Source: Acidobacteriota bacterium (GTDB lineage: Bacteria; Acidobacteriota; Blastocatellia; Pyrinomonadales; Pyrinomonadaceae). From it: 13,616 nucleotides of DNA. Shown in pieces: positions 12,862 through 13,616 of this stretch. Numbering within the stretch: the first letter of the stretch is position 1; the number at the start of each line of letters is the position of its first letter. The notes under the pieces were generated by a model. That model was given only the letters and a program-made list of their open reading frames with translations, was not told where the DNA came from and did not search any database. Both the position numbers and the translations under genes were made by a program. The stretch spans positions 1-13,616 of the forward strand of contig JAHEEZ010000082.1 of NCBI GenBank assembly GCA_024640445.1. Direction: 5' to 3'.

Positions 12862-13616
12862 CTAGTTCTCTGCCTTCCTTCTCTTTCCTCTGCGCCAAAA
12901 CACCAAAAACATCGTGCCGAGCCCAACCAGTGTCGCGACGCCCGCAAGCCTGAGCGCGTTCAGGATGGCAAAACCGTATTTACCCGTCGACGGGTCATAG
13001 TGGTAACAGTACAGGTAGAGCTGCTCCACCGGATTTCCTATCTTGTTCTTCGAGGACTCCATAATGCTGAACTTGAGGTCCTTCGGAGAATAGTCGATCC
13101 CATAAAGATACCGGGACATGCGCCCTTCCGGAGTCACGATCATTATTCCGCCCGCATGCGCGAACTGATTGGACTTCTCGTCGAAGTTGTAGTTAAACCC
13201 GGCCGCCTTCGTCACCTTGTCGATCTCAGACTGCTCGCCAGTCAGAAAATGCCATCCGGCGTCGGTGCCCGGACGGTTGTAGCGCTCCAGATAGCTTTGC
13301 TTCTTATTCTTCGCCAGGTCAGCCTTCGCATTCTCGCGCGGGTCAAAACTTATCGCGAGCACGTCGAAATCTTCTCCAGCGTTGAAGCTGATTCCTTTCA
13401 ATGAGCCAGTCAGCCCGTTCAGAACTTCATTGCAGAGCATCGGGCATTCGTAGTAGACAAGGGCAAGGACCACAGGCCTTCCATTTCCAAAATAATCTCC
13501 CAGCTTTACCGTCTCTCCGTTCTCATCCTTGAATACCGCGTCGAGCGGCAACTGGGAATTGAGTTTCTGCTCGATCCCCACGTTCTTCAAAGTCTTCGGC
13601 AAGCCATTGCCTTCGC
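12862..13616 (-). CDS. SCO1/SenC-family copper chaperone (5' end cut by window)
   Basis: The frame stays open to the window edge (GNGLPKTLKNVGIEQKL), so the N-terminus, probably with signal sequence, is missing; the TTG at 13602 is not a likely start. About 250 residues are visible. The copper site motif CPMLC is complete (two Cys four apart) and the conserved His is in QFAHAGG, about 92 residues after the second Cys. The rest follows the thioredoxin-like SCO fold (DYFGNGRPVVLALVYYECPM, then VLAISFDPRE). A C-terminal helix (GFAILNALRLAGVATLVGLGTMFLVF region) and a basic tail RRGKRRKAEN anchor it in the membrane. SCO proteins load copper into the CuA site of subunit II, which fits its place directly before coxB. 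Confidence 0.92.
   Translation of the reverse strand, partial: EGNGLPKTLKNVGIEQKLNSQLPLDAVFKDENGETVKLGDYFGNGRPVVLALVYYECPMLCNEVLNGLTGSLKGISFNAGEDFDVLAISFDPRENAKADLAKNKKQSYLERYNRPGTDAGWHFLTGEQSEIDKVTKAAGFNYNFDEKSNQFAHAGGIMIVTPEGRMSRYLYGIDYSPKDLKFSIMESSKNKIGNPVEQLYLYCYHYDPSTGKYGFAILNALRLAGVATLVGLGTMFLVFWRRGKRRKAEN

Overview
This window looks like a chromosomal piece of a Gram-negative, aerobically respiring bacterium of about 50-55% G+C. I favour Acidobacteriota, possibly class Blastocatellia. The basis is a caa3-type oxidase with an A2-type subunit I, a HAF-repeat secreted protein, a LolA/LolD pair beside a LolB-like lipoprotein, and hairpin-rich intergenic repeats. The taxon is an inference; no rRNA or phylogenetic marker is present. 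Every gene except the HAF-repeat gene lies on the minus strand, so the text below follows transcription from right to left.

Right side (13616 to 8728): an SCO-type copper chaperone, cut by the window edge, is followed by the cytochrome c oxidase genes coxB (CuA domain fused to cytochrome c), coxA (subunit I), coxC (subunit III, with a large hydrophilic insertion) and coxD (subunit IV). Gene junctions are tight except between sco and coxB (78 nt) and between coxA and coxC (105 nt, filled by heptanucleotide repeats). A 17-bp stem-loop at 8672-8710 closes the operon. Together these genes encode the assembly factor and the core of a caa3-type terminal oxidase.

Middle (8620 to 5574): a lipoprotein with a LolA/LolB-like sequence pattern, a LolD-like ABC ATPase, a 57-residue one-helix membrane protein and a LolA-like periplasmic carrier follow each other on the same strand. 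They look like components of a lipoprotein or lipid trafficking route from inner to outer membrane. No LolC/E-type permease is in the window. A terminator hairpin (5514-5553) and a strong sigma-70 promoter (5481-5509) then separate this cluster from a radical SAM/SPASM enzyme (4418-5437).

Left side (4417 to 1): a composite repeat made of five hairpins (4122-4362), a small four-helix membrane protein, and the plus-strand HAF-repeat secreted protein. Next come a 466-bp non-coding stretch with two tandem hairpins, a PAS-LuxR transcription factor whose PAS domain carries a possible metal or Fe-S cysteine cluster and which has a palindrome over its own promoter, and the N-terminal 416 residues of a secreted sialate O-acetylesterase.

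No tRNA, rRNA, CRISPR array or transposase gene was seen. The most unusual signals are the degenerate heptamer repeats at three places, the composite repeat element, the cysteine-rich PAS regulator, and the small membrane protein wedged between lolD and lolA.
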